Assembly (NCBI GenBank): GCA_049513815.1 | Contig: JBEKVR010000001.1 | Location: 1-64,000, forward strand | Source of the DNA: Roseiarcus sp049513815 | GTDB lineage: Bacteria > Pseudomonadota > Alphaproteobacteria > Rhizobiales > Beijerinckiaceae | DNA: 64,000 nt | Direction of reading: 5' to 3' | In this document: positions 23,006 through 33,969 of the stretch, in pieces | How the letters are laid out: every line of letters begins with the position of its first letter | How positions within the stretch are numbered: position 1 is the stretch's first letter | Made by a program: the position numbers and the translations under genes | The notes under the pieces: generated by a model | Seen by the model: the letters and a program-made list of their open reading frames with translations, nothing else | Told to the model about the DNA's origin: nothing | Databases searched by the model: none

Positions 23006-26000
23006 ATTTTCTCGCCACCCGCGCCTTTGAAAATGCGCGGCGGTCGCCGCCTTGGGACAACCGCGAGCCCATTCGCGAAGAGCTGTTCAGCGTCGAACGC
23101 CTCGAGGAGCATGCGCGAAGTCTGGCGCTGGCGCAGATCGTGTCGTCCACGACGACCAAGGGTCAACCGTTGGCGCGGCGGCTCGCCGACAATGGCGTCG
23201 TTCTGCTCGAGGCCTATCGCGCGATCGTCAAGGCGATCAACGAGGGTCGCGCCATAACGCCGGCGGCGGAATGGCTCATCGACAATTATCATCTCGTCGA
23301 GAAGCAGATCCGTGAGCTGCGCTCGGACTTGCCGCCCGGCTATTACCGCCAGCTGCCCAAGCTCGCGTCAGGTCCGTTCGCCGGCTATCCCCGCGTCTTC
23401 GGCGTGACCTGGGCCTTCGTCGCCCACACCGACAGCCGTTTCGATTCCGAGATGCTGGTCCGCTACGTCACGGCCTACCAGGAGGTGCAGCCGCTCACCA
23501 TTGGCGAGCTGTGGGCGGTGTCGATCACGCTGCGGATCGTGCTGGTCGAAAATCTTGGACGTCTCGCGCAGCAGATCACGCAGAGCCGCGCGGCGCGCAC
23601 CGTGGCCGACAGCCTCGCCGACCGCTTGCTCGGAACCGGGGGACGACCCGCCGAGTCCGTCGCCGTCGTCCTGTCCGCCCATGAGCGCGCGCCGCTCTCG
23701 GATGCTTTGGCGGTGCAACTTGTGCATCGCCTGCGCGATCAGGATCCAAGAATCACGCCGGCGCTGACCTGGCTCGACCAGCGTCTGGCGATCCAGGACA
23801 CGACGGCGGAGACGGTCGTGCGCAACGTGCATCGCCGACAAGGCGCGTCGAATGTCACCGTGCGCAACATCATCACCAGCTTGCGCCTGATTGCCGACAT
23901 CGACTGGCAGCAATTGTTCGAACGGCTCAGCCTCGTCGACGTCGTTTTCGCCGCCGACGGCCCGTTCGAGAAGATGGATCCTCCCACGCGCACGCTTTAC
24001 CGCAGCGCGGTCGAGGAGCTGGCGCGCGGCTCGAAGCGCACCGAGCTCGAAATTGCCGGCGCCGCGGTGCTTGCAGCCAGTCGCGAGCGGCAAGCGGAGC
24101 CAACGGCCGAGCACGCGAGGCGGGGCGATCCAGGCTATCACCTGCTTGCAGGGGGACGCCGCGCCTTTGAAGCGGCTCTTTCTTATCGCCCGCCGATGCG
24201 AAGCTGGCTGGCGCAAGTCAACCGGTCGCTTGGCCTCGGCGGCTATGTGACGGCGATTGCCCTTGTCGCGGCGATCCTTCTCCTGGCGCCGCTGCTGGGC
24301 CTCGCCGCGGTGGGGGTCAGGCCGACCGTCCTCGGCCTGCTTGGCGTCCTCGGCGCGATTCCCGCCATCGACGCAGCTGTTGCGCTGGTCAATCGCGGGG
24401 TCAATCTCGGCTTCGCGGCGACGCTTCTGCCGGCGCTGGAGCTGCGTGACGGCGTTCCCTCGCACCTGCGCACGCTCGTCGCGGTACCGACTTTGCTGAC
24501 CAGCGTGGACGCGGTCGAAGAGCAAATCGAACGGCTGGAGATTCATCACCTCGCCAGCCCGGAAGGCGATCTGTACTTTGCGCTGGTTTCCGACTGGACC
24601 GATTCGGCGACCGAACACGCCGAGGGCGACGCGGCGCTCGTCGCGGCGGCGGCGGAAGGCGTCGCGCGTCTCAATCTCCGCCATGGTCCAGCGCCAGACG
24701 GCCCGCGCTTTCTGCTTCTGCATCGCCGTCGCGTCTGGAACGAAGGCGAAGGGCGGTGGATCGGCTGGGAGCGCAAGCGCGGCAAGCTGCACGAGCTGAA
24801 TCGACTGCTGCGCGCCGCGACCGACACAACTTTCATCGATGTCGGCGCCGGGCCGCCCGTGGCGCCGGCCGACATTCGTTACGTCGTGACGCTCGACGCC
24901 GATACGCGATTGCCGCGCGATACGGTGCGCCGCCTGATCGGCAAGATGGCGCACCCGCTGAACCGGCCGCGTTTCGACGCGGCCGCGGGCAGGGTGGCGG
25001 AAGGCTATGCGGTGCTGCAGCCGCGCGTGACGCCTTCGCTGCCGATGGGCCGGGAGGGCTCGCTGTTCCAGCGCATCTTCTCCAGCTTGAGCGGGATCGA
25101 CCCTTACGCCTCGGCTGTTTCGGACGTCTATCAGGATCTGTTCGGCGAAGGCTCCTACGCAGGCAAAGGCATCTACGACGTCGACGCTTTCGAAGCCGCG
25201 CTCGCCGGCCGGGCGCCGGATTCGACGCTCCTTAGTCACGATCTGTTCGAAGGCGTGTTCGCACGCGCCGGCCTCGCTTCTGACGTCGAGGTCGTCGAGG
25301 AATTCCCGGCCCGCTACGACGTCGGCGCGATCCGCCATCACCGTTGGGCGCGCGGCGACTGGCAATTGCTGCCTTGGATCTTCGGTCGCGCGACGAGCGC
25401 CATCCCTGCGGTCGGCCGATGGAAAATGCTCGACAATCTGCGTCGAACCCTTTCAGCGCCCGCTGCGGTGCTCGCTCTGCTCGCCGGTTGGACGTTGTCG
25501 CTTCACGCGGCGCTGATCTGGTCTCTCTTCGTCGTCCTGACGATTGTGCTGCCGACCCTGATCCCGGTCGTCGCCGCCATTCCGCCGCGACGACCGGGCG
25601 TGACGATCGCGAGTCATTTGCGCGCGCTCGGCGGCGATTTTCGTCTCGCCTTGACGCTGTCGACACTGACGGTTGCGTTCCTGGCGGATCAGGCGTGGCT
25701 CATGGCCGACGCGATCGGCCGCACGCTGTGGCGCCTGGGCGTGACCCGTCGCCATCTGCTCGAGTGGGTTCCGGCGGCGCAGGCGACGCTCGGTCCGCGC
25801 CTTGACCTCCTGGGCTTGACGCGTCGAATGGCGGCGGCGATCGTTATCGGCGCTGTCGCAGCGATTGTCGCTTTGGCGTTCGGCCACGAATCGTGGCCCG
25901 TGGCGCTACCGTTCGCCGCGCTGTGGGTCGCCTCGCCGGCGGTCGCGCGCCGCATCAGTTTGTCTCCTGGAGCGACCGCTCAATTGTCGATGTCCGACGC

Positions 26001-29000
26001 CGACGCCGAGGCGCTCAGACGAACCGCGCGCCGCACCTGGCGGTTCTTCGAGACGTTCGTCACGCCGGCGGACAACATGCTGCCGCCCGACAATTTTCAG
26101 GACAACCCGACGCCGGCGATCGCGCATCGGACGTCGCCGACCAATCTCGGTCTTTATCTCCTTTCCGTCGTCAGCGCGCGCGATTTCGGCTGGACCGGAA
26201 CCGACCGGGCGATCGATCGGCTCGAGGCGACGCTCGCGACGATGGGCGGGCTGCAACGCTTCCGCGGACATTTCTACAATTGGTACGACACGCGCGATCT
26301 GCGCCCGCTCGACCCGAGATACGTGTCCACCGTCGACAGCGGCAATCTGGCCGGACACCTGATCGCGCTGGCGAACGCGTGCCGGGAATGGAAAGCCCGC
26401 CCGCTTGCGGCGCATCAGCGCCTCGACGGCGTCGCCGACGCTCTCGAGATTACCCGCGCGGAGTCCGTCCATTTGCGCGATGGCGGCCAGACCCAGACCG
26501 TGACTATCAGCCAACTCGACGACGCGGTCGCGGCCGTGGCGCTCGCCGTGCGACAGGCGCGGTTTTCGAATGACGATCTTGCCGCGCGACTCGCGGGTCT
26601 TCACGCCGACGCCGAGATCATGGTCGATATCGCCGGAGCGCTGGCGATCGAACGCGGCGACGGCAGCGGCGCCGATATGCTGTTCTGGGCGCAAGCCACG
26701 CTGAAAACGATCGACGCGCACAGCCACGATCTCGCGCAGTTTGCGCATGCGGCTCGCTCTGCGGCGGCGCGGCTCTCAAAGCTGGAAGACACGGCGCGGT
26801 CGATGGCGCTTGCGATGGACTTCGGCTTCCTGTTCAACCGCCGCCGCCAACTGCTGTCGATCGGATTTCTCGCGCCGGAAGGCGCGCTCGATACGAATTG
26901 CTACGATCTGCTGGCGTCCGAGGCGCGGCTCGCCAGCTTCTTCGCCATCGCCAAAGGCGACATCGCCGCCAAGCACTGGTTCCGACTCGGCCGCGCCGCG
27001 ACCCCGGTCGCGCACGGCGCCGCGCTAATTTCGTGGTCGGGATCGATGTTCGAGTATCTGATGCCGTCGCTGGTCATGCGAGCGCCGACAGGGAGTCTGC
27101 TCGACCAGACCAACCGTTTAGTCGTGCGCCGGCAGATCGCCTACGCTGCCAAACTTGGCCTGCCATGGGGCATATCCGAATCCGCCTACAATGCCCGCGA
27201 CCTGGAGTTCACCTACCAATACTCCAACTTCGGCGTTCCCGGCCTCGGGCTGAAGCGGGGCCTCGGCGAGGCCAGGGTCATCGCCCCTTACGCCACCGCG
27301 CTGGCGGCAATGGTCGATCCGCGCGCGGCCGCCGCCAATCTGGCGCGTTTGGCCGATGTCGGCGCGCAAGGTCGCTATGGTTTTTACGAGGCGTTGGATT
27401 ATACGCCGGCGCGCGTGCCCGAGGGCGAAAGCGTCGCCATCGTGCGGGCCTTCATGGCGCATCATCAGGGCATGACGATCGTCGCCATCGCCGACGCTCT
27501 TTTCAATGGCGCGATGAGGGCGCGCTTCCATGCCGAGCCGATCGTCAAGGCCAGCGAACTGTTGCTGCAGGAGCGCATGCCGCGCGACGTCGCGGCTACT
27601 CACCCGTGGGCGGCGGAAGTGAAATCGGCCGCCGGCGCTCGCGATATCGAGCCTTCCGGCGGACGCCGGTTTCTCTCCGCGCATCAGGCGACGCCGGCCA
27701 CGCATCTTCTCTCCAACGGTCGCTACGCCACCATGCTGACGTCGGCTGGCTCGGGATACAGCCGCTGGGGCGATCTGGCGCTGACGCGCTGGCGCGAAGA
27801 TGCGACCTGCGACGACTACGGCTCCTACCTCTTCATCAAGGACGTCCGCAGCAGTGTGGCGTGGTCGGCAGGCTTCCAACCGAGCGGCGTCGAGCCGGAC
27901 GCCTATGCCGTGGCCTTCAACGAGGATCGCGCCGAGGTGACGCGCCACGACGGCTCGCTGACGACGACGCTGGACGTGCTGGTTTCCGGTGAGGACGACG
28001 CCGAGGTTCGGCGTGTCTCGATCACGAATTCCGGCGTCGGCGCCCGCGACATCGAAATCACGTCCTACGCCGAACTCGTCCTGGCGCCGCTGAGCGCCGA
28101 CATCGCGCATCCCGCCTTCTCAAAACTGTTCGTCGAGACGGAATATCTCGCCGACACCGGCGCGATTCTGGCGACGCGGCGCAGACGGGCGCCGACCGAG
28201 CCGGAGATCTGGGCCGCGCATCTGAGCGTCGTCGACGGCGAAGCGATTGGCGCCGCCGAATTTGAAACCGACCGAGCGCGGTTCCTCGGCCGCGGCCGCA
28301 GCATTCGCACGCCCATCGCCGTGACCGACAGCCGCCCGCTGTCGAACTCGATCGGCGCCGTGCTCGACCCGATCTTTTCGATCCGCCGCCGCATCCGCGT
28401 TGCGCCAGGCGCGACCGTTCACGTGGCGTTTTGGACCATCGCCGCCTCCAGTCGCGCCGCGCTGCTCGACGGCGTCGACAAGCATCGCGACGCCACCGCG
28501 TTTGCGCGCGCCTCGATGCTGGCGTGGACGCAGGCTCAGGTGCAACTCCACCATCTCGGCGTGACGGCGGGCGAAGCGGGGCTGTTTCAGCGGCTTGCAG
28601 GGCATGTGATCTATGCGGCGCCGGCCTTGCGCCCGTCCTCGGATGCGATCGTACGAGGCGGCGGCGCGCAGTCCGGCCTGTGGCCGCAGGGGATTTCCGG
28701 CGATTTGCCGATCGTGCTTCTGCGCATCGCCGACGCCGAGCATGTCGACGTCGTCCGCGAATTGCTGCAGGCGCACGAATATTGGCGGATGAAACAACTC
28801 GCGGTCGATCTCGTCATCTTGAACGAGCGCCGATCCTCCTATGTCCAGGAGCTTCAGATCGCCATCGAGACCCTGGTCAGAGCAAGCCAGTCGCGCCCGC
28901 AACCCGGCGCAGAACGGCCGGCGGGCCGCATCTTCGTGTTGCGCGCCGACTTGATCCCGGCCGAAACGCGGGCCCTTCTGACGTCCGCCGCGCGGGTCGT

Positions 29001-31539
29001 TCTGCCGGCGCAGCGTGGCGGACTATTTGAGCAGCTCGAGCACATCCTGGAGCCTGTCGAGTCCGTGAAGGTCGCGCGGAAGCGCGTCGTCGCGCGGTTG
29101 GCGCCGCCGTTTCGGCCACACCCTCGCCACCTCGAATTCTTCAACGGACTCGGGGGGTTTGCCCACAATGGAAACGAGTATGTGACGATCCTCGGGCCTG
29201 GCCAATCGACGCCCACGCCGTGGATCAACGTGATCGCCAATCCGGCGTTCGGCTTCCAGGCGGGAACCGAGGGCGGCGGCTACACATGGTCCGTCAACAG
29301 TCGTGAGAATCAGATCACGCCATGGTCGAACGACCCGGTCAGCGATCGAGGCGGCGAAGCCTTCTATTTGCAGGACGACGACACTGGCGACTTGTGGGGG
29401 CCGACGGCGCTTCCCATCCGAGACGCCGCGGCGACCTATGTCGCCCGCCACGGTCGCGGATACAGCCGATTCGAGCATGTCGCGCACGAGATCGCGTCCG
29501 ATCTCCTGCAATACGTGCCGGTCGACGCTTCGATCAAGATTTCACGCCTCGTGCTGACCAATCGCTCGAGCCGCCCGCGCCGGCTCAGCGCGACGGCCTA
29601 TGTCGAATGGGTTCTCGGCCCGTCGCGTTCGGCCTCGCTGCCGTTTGTTTCGACGGAAATCGACGTCGTCACAGGGGCGATCTTCGCTCGCAATCCCTGG
29701 AATATGGGCTTCGGATCGCGCGTCGCTTTCGCCGACTTGCGCGGGACTCAGACCGACTGGACGGGCGATCGCCGCGAATTCATCGGGCGCAACGGCGCGC
29801 TCGCCGATCCCGCCGCGCTCGCCGGCGTGGCGCCGTTGTCGAAGAAGGTCGGCGCCGGTCTCGACCCTTGCGCGGCAATGCGCACGAAGATCGTACTGCC
29901 GCCCAATGGCAGCGTCGAAATTGTCTTTCTGCTTGGCGAAGCGGCGAGCGCGGACGAGGCGCGCAGTCTGGTCGCGCGCTATCGCGCCGCCGATCTCGAC
30001 GGCGTCGAAGCCGAGATCGCACGCAAGTGGGACGAAGTCCTCGGCGCCGTCGTCGTCAAGACGCCGGATCGCTCGATGGACATCATGCTCAACGGTTGGC
30101 TGATCTACCAGACGCTGAGTTGCCGCATCTGGGCGCGCTCCGCCTTCTACCAGGCGGCCGGCGCCTATGGTTTCCGCGATCAGTTGCAGGACGGCATGGC
30201 GCTGGCCGCCTCGCAGCCTTCGCTGACGCGCGAGCATCTGCTGCGCGCCGCGTCGCGGCAGTTCGTCGAAGGCGATGTTCAGCATTGGTGGCTGCCGCAC
30301 TCCGGCCAGGGCGTGCGCACCCGCATCTCCGACGATCGCCCGTGGTTGGCCTTTGCGGCCGCCCATTACGTCGACGCCACCGCAGACATCGCCGTCCTCG
30401 ACGAGATGGTCCCGTTCCTCGAAGGCCACGCGCTGGAGCCGGGCGAGCACGACAGCTTCTTCAGTCCGAGCGTCTCCGACCGGACTGCGACGGTGTTCGA
30501 GCATTGCGCGCTCGCCCTCGACTCCAGCCTCGCTCTCGGGGGCCATGGGCTTCCCCTGATGGGAACCGGCGATTGGAACGACGGCATGAACCGCGTCGGC
30601 GAAAAGGGCGATGGCGAAAGCGTATGGCTCGGCTGGTTCCTGTACGCGGCGCTGACGGCGTTCGTTCCGCTCGCTGAGGCGCGCCGAGAGACGAAATGCG
30701 CCGCGAAGTGGGCGGCGCACGCCGCAGGGTTACGGGCCTCGCTCGAGCGCGAGGCGTGGGACGGAGATTGGTATCGGCGGGCCTTTTTCGACAACGGCGA
30801 GCCGCTGGGCTCGGCGGCGAACGAGGAATGCCGCATCGACGCGATCGCGCAATCCTGGGCCGCGCTCTCGGGCGCGGCGTCGCCAAAACGGGCGGCGCAA
30901 GCGATGGCCGCAGTCGAACGCGAGCTGATCCGGCGCGACGACGGCCTGGCGCTGCTGTTCGCGCCGCCGTTCGACAAGTCCGCGCTGGACCCCGGTTACG
31001 TCAAGGCTTATCCGCCTGGCGTGCGCGAGAACGGCGGCCAGTACACTCACGCCGCCGCGTGGTCGGCGATGGCCTTCGCCGCCCTTGGCGAGGGCGACAA
31101 GGCAGTCGCATTGTTCTCACTGCTCAACCCGATCAATCACGCGCGCACCCGCGCCGGCGTGCTGCGCTACAAGGTCGAGCCTTACGTCGTCGCGGCCGAC
31201 GTCTACGCGGCGCCGCCCCATGTCGGGCGCGGCGGTTGGACCTGGTACACGGGTTCGGCGGGCTGGATGCAACGGGCGGGCGTCGAGAGCATTCTCGGAC
31301 TGCGCATGCGCGGCGCCTTTCTGCACCTCGATCCTTGCATTCCCAAGGCGTGGCCGAAGTTCGAAATGAGCGTTCGGCGACAATCGACGCGATATGAAAT
31401 CGTCGTCGACAATCCTGCCGGGGTCAGCCGCGGCGTCCGCTTCGCCAAGATCGACGGGGTCGAAATCACCGAGCGGCCGTTGCGACTGCCGATGGTCGAC
31501 GATGGCGCCGTCCATCGCGTTCACGTGACATTGGGCTGA
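23002..31539 (+). CDS. ndvB: Cyclic beta-1,2-glucan synthase
   Basis: A giant 2845-residue inner-membrane enzyme of the NdvB/ChvB/Cgs family. It primes itself, elongates beta-1,2-glucan from UDP-glucose and cyclises it for export to the periplasm, where the cyclic glucans serve in osmotic adaptation and host interaction. Transmembrane clusters lie near residues 413-490 and 816-970. The GT84 glycosyltransferase core with the LDADTRLP metal-binding motif is at about 630. The C-terminal GH94 phosphorylase-like domain, which controls ring size, has YGFRDQLQDGM (about 2390) and MGTGDWNDGMN (about 2520). No ATG exists near the start; TTG at 23002 has GGAAAGG in front, TTG at 22981 is the alternative. 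Length is normal for the family. Confidence 0.95.
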   Translation: MNFLATRAFENARRSPPWDNREPIREELFSVERLEEHARSLALAQIVSSTTTKGQPLARRLADNGVVLLEAYRAIVKAINEGRAITPAAEWLIDNYHLVEKQIRELRSDLPPGYYRQLPKLASGPFAGYPRVFGVTWAFVAHTDSRFDSEMLVRYVTAYQEVQPLTIGELWAVSITLRIVLVENLGRLAQQITQSRAARTVADSLADRLLGTGGRPAESVAVVLSAHERAPLSDALAVQLVHRLRDQDPRITPALTWLDQRLAIQDTTAETVVRNVHRRQGASNVTVRNIITSLRLIADIDWQQLFERLSLVDVVFAADGPFEKMDPPTRTLYRSAVEELARGSKRTELEIAGAAVLAASRERQAEPTAEHARRGDPGYHLLAGGRRAFEAALSYRPPMRSWLAQVNRSLGLGGYVTAIALVAAILLLAPLLGLAAVGVRPTVLGLLGVLGAIPAIDAAVALVNRGVNLGFAATLLPALELRDGVPSHLRTLVAVPTLLTSVDAVEEQIERLEIHHLASPEGDLYFALVSDWTDSATEHAEGDAALVAAAAEGVARLNLRHGPAPDGPRFLLLHRRRVWNEGEGRWIGWERKRGKLHELNRLLRAATDTTFIDVGAGPPVAPADIRYVVTLDADTRLPRDTVRRLIGKMAHPLNRPRFDAAAGRVAEGYAVLQPRVTPSLPMGREGSLFQRIFSSLSGIDPYASAVSDVYQDLFGEGSYAGKGIYDVDAFEAALAGRAPDSTLLSHDLFEGVFARAGLASDVEVVEEFPARYDVGAIRHHRWARGDWQLLPWIFGRATSAIPAVGRWKMLDNLRRTLSAPAAVLALLAGWTLSLHAALIWSLFVVLTIVLPTLIPVVAAIPPRRPGVTIASHLRALGGDFRLALTLSTLTVAFLADQAWLMADAIGRTLWRLGVTRRHLLEWVPAAQATLGPRLDLLGLTRRMAAAIVIGAVAAIVALAFGHESWPVALPFAALWVASPAVARRISLSPGATAQLSMSDADAEALRRTARRTWRFFETFVTPADNMLPPDNFQDNPTPAIAHRTSPTNLGLYLLSVVSARDFGWTGTDRAIDRLEATLATMGGLQRFRGHFYNWYDTRDLRPLDPRYVSTVDSGNLAGHLIALANACREWKARPLAAHQRLDGVADALEITRAESVHLRDGGQTQTVTISQLDDAVAAVALAVRQARFSNDDLAARLAGLHADAEIMVDIAGALAIERGDGSGADMLFWAQATLKTIDAHSHDLAQFAHAARSAAARLSKLEDTARSMALAMDFGFLFNRRRQLLSIGFLAPEGALDTNCYDLLASEARLASFFAIAKGDIAAKHWFRLGRAATPVAHGAALISWSGSMFEYLMPSLVMRAPTGSLLDQTNRLVVRRQIAYAAKLGLPWGISESAYNARDLEFTYQYSNFGVPGLGLKRGLGEARVIAPYATALAAMVDPRAAAANLARLADVGAQGRYGFYEALDYTPARVPEGESVAIVRAFMAHHQGMTIVAIADALFNGAMRARFHAEPIVKASELLLQERMPRDVAATHPWAAEVKSAAGARDIEPSGGRRFLSAHQATPATHLLSNGRYATMLTSAGSGYSRWGDLALTRWREDATCDDYGSYLFIKDVRSSVAWSAGFQPSGVEPDAYAVAFNEDRAEVTRHDGSLTTTLDVLVSGEDDAEVRRVSITNSGVGARDIEITSYAELVLAPLSADIAHPAFSKLFVETEYLADTGAILATRRRRAPTEPEIWAAHLSVVDGEAIGAAEFETDRARFLGRGRSIRTPIAVTDSRPLSNSIGAVLDPIFSIRRRIRVAPGATVHVAFWTIAASSRAALLDGVDKHRDATAFARASMLAWTQAQVQLHHLGVTAGEAGLFQRLAGHVIYAAPALRPSSDAIVRGGGAQSGLWPQGISGDLPIVLLRIADAEHVDVVRELLQAHEYWRMKQLAVDLVILNERRSSYVQELQIAIETLVRASQSRPQPGAERPAGRIFVLRADLIPAETRALLTSAARVVLPAQRGGLFEQLEHILEPVESVKVARKRVVARLAPPFRPHPRHLEFFNGLGGFAHNGNEYVTILGPGQSTPTPWINVIANPAFGFQAGTEGGGYTWSVNSRENQITPWSNDPVSDRGGEAFYLQDDDTGDLWGPTALPIRDAAATYVARHGRGYSRFEHVAHEIASDLLQYVPVDASIKISRLVLTNRSSRPRRLSATAYVEWVLGPSRSASLPFVSTEIDVVTGAIFARNPWNMGFGSRVAFADLRGTQTDWTGDRREFIGRNGALADPAALAGVAPLSKKVGAGLDPCAAMRTKIVLPPNGSVEIVFLLGEAASADEARSLVARYRAADLDGVEAEIARKWDEVLGAVVVKTPDRSMDIMLNGWLIYQTLSCRIWARSAFYQAAGAYGFRDQLQDGMALAASQPSLTREHLLRAASRQFVEGDVQHWWLPHSGQGVRTRISDDRPWLAFAAAHYVDATADIAVLDEMVPFLEGHALEPGEHDSFFSPSVSDRTATVFEHCALALDSSLALGGHGLPLMGTGDWNDGMNRVGEKGDGESVWLGWFLYAALTAFVPLAEARRETKCAAKWAAHAAGLRASLEREAWDGDWYRRAFFDNGEPLGSAANEECRIDAIAQSWAALSGAASPKRAAQAMAAVERELIRRDDGLALLFAPPFDKSALDPGYVKAYPPGVRENGGQYTHAAAWSAMAFAALGEGDKAVALFSLLNPINHARTRAGVLRYKVEPYVVAADVYAAPPHVGRGGWTWYTGSAGWMQRAGVESILGLRMRGAFLHLDPCIPKAWPKFEMSVRRQSTRYEIVVDNPAGVSRGVRFAKIDGVEITERPLRLPMVDDGAVHRVHVTLG

Positions 31540-31568
31540 GGCTGTCGATCAGAAACGCAGTTGATGAC

Positions 31569-32039
31569 ATGATCCATACGGCGCTCACCCCTCTTCTCGG
31601 CCACGAGTTCGACGATTTTCTGTTCGCGCCGATCGGCGAGGACCGAAATGGAACGACGCTGAGCGTCCTTTCGGCGCTGGCTCGGCTCGACGTCGACCCT
31701 TGGCAAGAAACCGCCAGCCTGGCGCGCATGCCCAAGGAAAGGGCGACAGAGCGGCTGGCAGGGTTGATTGCAGCGACGCCGATGGACTTGGCGGAAGATC
31801 TGACCGTTGCGACGATCGCCGCTCGCCTGATCGCGCTCTTGCCGCGGTCTGCGGTCTACAAAGTCGCAGCGCCTGCGGCGCTGTTCAAAACGGCGGCTGT
31901 CACGCCTGCGCGGCTCTTCCTACCGCTTAGCGTTCTCGCGCTGTTGCTTGCCGGCTACTTCATCTTTGTCGCGCATCCTTCTCCTGTAGACGGCCCCAAC
32001 CCGGCGGCCACGACAAGCGAGACCGCGGCGCCGCGTTAG
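31569..32039 (+). CDS. Hypothetical membrane-anchored protein after the glucan synthase (156 aa)
   Basis: It follows ndvB by 29 bases and is probably cotranscribed. Residues 1-85 form a soluble part (MIHTALTPLLGHEFDDFLFAPIGED... LARLDVDPWQETASLARMP); a single transmembrane helix lies at about residues 115-135 (RLFLPLSVLALLLAGYFIFV), with a short Pro/Thr tail outside. Many Rhizobiales carry small helical proteins of this plan. No function assigned; it might support glucan synthesis or osmotic sensing. Confidence 0.7.
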   Translation: MIHTALTPLLGHEFDDFLFAPIGEDRNGTTLSVLSALARLDVDPWQETASLARMPKERATERLAGLIAATPMDLAEDLTVATIAARLIALLPRSAVYKVAAPAALFKTAAVTPARLFLPLSVLALLLAGYFIFVAHPSPVDGPNPAATTSETAAPR

Positions 32040-32055
32040 ACGCGGCGCGCGACGA

Positions 32056-33960
32056 TCACGGGCGCGCTTCGGCGATCCAGACCTGCATCGAGCCCGGCTC
32101 GCGATTGGCCCACAGGAAGTAGGGGATGGCGGCGAGCGTCGCGTCGCGCGTCGCCGGCGGCGTGGTCGAATAGAGCGCGCCGCCGTCGGCCGGAACGAGC
32201 TGCTTCGCCGCCGCCTTCAGCATCGTCACGCCGCCGAACGCCTCGGCGCGCTCGGTCCTGAGCGCGGCGTCGCGCGCCAGCGTCAGGCGCTGCACCGGGC
32301 CGCCTGTATTGTCGGCCTCCTCGACGCAATAGATCAGCGGGCCGCGCCTGAGCGCGACGCGGCCGACATCCATGCGCACGTTTGGATGCGCGTAGAGCCG
32401 TTGGGGCGGCATCGGCAGATCGAGCGCGACGACGTCGCCCGCGCTCCAATGTCTGGAGATGGCGGCGTAGCCGCGCTTCGGCGTCAGCGCGACCGGCTCG
32501 CCGTTGACCGTCGCCGTCGCCGTCTGCGCCCATCCGGGGATGCGCAGCTTCAGCTCGAACGTCGTCGGCGCCTCTGGATCGACCGCGATGCGGATGTCGC
32601 CCGACCACGGATAGTCGCTCGTCTCTTTGATCGTGACGCGCTTGCCCTGGATCGTCGGCGAGGCGGAAAACCCGCCGTAGAGGTGGACGGCGACGCCGGC
32701 GTCCGAGCTCGAGACAAAGTAGCCGCCGATCGAGGCCACCAGCCGCGAGACGTTCATCGTGCAGCAGGGGCAGACGTGCCACGCCCAGCGCTGGCGCCCG
32801 CCGCGGCTTTCGAGCGGATTGGCGTAGAAATAGTGCGTCCCCTCGCCCGACAGGCCGCTGAGGGCCCCGTTATAGAGCGCGCGCTCCATCACGTCGGCGT
32901 AGGTCCCGTCGAGATCGAGATGCAGCATCCGCTGCGCCCAGAAGACGAGCGCGACCGAGGCGCAGGTCTCGGCGTAGGCGGTTTCGTTGGGCAGGTCGTA
33001 GGGCTCGGTGAAGCCTTCGTTGCTCTCCTTCGGGCCGAGGCCGGCGGTCACGTACATCTGCGCCGTCGTCACGTCGCGCCACAACGCTTCGCACGCGCGC
33101 TTGAGACCGGCGTCGTCGAGCTCGAGCGCGAGATCGGCCATCGCCGAGGCCATATACATCGCGCGCACCGCATGCCCGACCATCTTGGTCTGCTCGCGCA
33201 CCGGGAGGTGCGACTGGTTGTATTCGTAGGTCCCCGCCCAGAACGCGGCCGGGTCTTCGCCGCGCGCGATCGCCTCCTGGGTGAAGTAGTGTGGCTGACG
33301 GCCGCGCTCGTCGATGAAATAGGCGGCGAGATCGAGGCGGCGGCGATCGCCGGTCAGCCGGTAGAGCTTGACCAACGCGAGCTCGATTTCCTGGTGGCCG
33401 TCATACCCGCGCTTCTGGCCCGGCCCGCGCCCGAAGGTCGCGCCGACGTGGTCCATGTAGCGCTCCATGACGTCAAGGAAGCGCCGCCGGCCGGTGGCGC
33501 GGAAGTAGGCGACCGCCCCTTCGAGCAGATGGCCGGCGTTATAGAGCTCGTGGTTGTCGCGCAGATTGGTCCAGCGCTTGTCGGGCTCGCGGCCATTGTA
33601 CCAGCAATTGAGATAGCCGTCGGGCGACTGGGCGCGCGCGAGGTCGTCGACAATCGCGTCGATCTTCGCTTCGATGTCGGCGTCGCGGCGATGCGACAGC
33701 GCGTAGCTCGCCGCCTCGAGCCATTTGCCGACGTCGGAATCCCAGAACAGCTGCATGGTGAAGTTGTGTTTGTTCCTGGGAATCCTCAGCGGCGGAACGG
33801 GCTTGGGGAGTTTCAGCGAATCGAGGATTCCGACTTCTTCGAGCTTGGCGTGCTGGCTCGGAATCGTGCGCGACAGCACCGTTTCGAGCCGCTCGCGCCA
33901 AAACGGGCCAGTCATCGCCACGTCGGCGAAGGGGAGCGGCGAATAGGATTGGCTGGTCAT
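32056..33960 (-). CDS. GH127 beta-L-arabinofuranosidase
   Basis: A 634-residue cytoplasmic glycosidase (no signal peptide) of family GH127, related to Bifidobacterium HypBA1. The (alpha/alpha)6 barrel spans most of the first 420 residues, with GHLLEGAVAYFRATG and GYDGHQEIELALVKLY helices. Cys-397, Cys-399 and Cys-400 in VCPCCTMN provide the zinc site and the catalytic cysteine nucleophile. It is the last gene of the sugar-uptake operon, 10 bases after lacI, so it probably hydrolyses imported beta-L-arabinofuranosides. The substrate is inferred from family. Confidence 0.85.
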   Translation of the reverse strand: MTSQSYSPLPFADVAMTGPFWRERLETVLSRTIPSQHAKLEEVGILDSLKLPKPVPPLRIPRNKHNFTMQLFWDSDVGKWLEAASYALSHRRDADIEAKIDAIVDDLARAQSPDGYLNCWYNGREPDKRWTNLRDNHELYNAGHLLEGAVAYFRATGRRRFLDVMERYMDHVGATFGRGPGQKRGYDGHQEIELALVKLYRLTGDRRRLDLAAYFIDERGRQPHYFTQEAIARGEDPAAFWAGTYEYNQSHLPVREQTKMVGHAVRAMYMASAMADLALELDDAGLKRACEALWRDVTTAQMYVTAGLGPKESNEGFTEPYDLPNETAYAETCASVALVFWAQRMLHLDLDGTYADVMERALYNGALSGLSGEGTHYFYANPLESRGGRQRWAWHVCPCCTMNVSRLVASIGGYFVSSSDAGVAVHLYGGFSASPTIQGKRVTIKETSDYPWSGDIRIAVDPEAPTTFELKLRIPGWAQTATATVNGEPVALTPKRGYAAISRHWSAGDVVALDLPMPPQRLYAHPNVRMDVGRVALRRGPLIYCVEEADNTGGPVQRLTLARDAALRTERAEAFGGVTMLKAAAKQLVPADGGALYSTTPPATRDATLAAIPYFLWANREPGSMQVWIAEARP

Positions 33961-33969
33961 GAGTTCCTC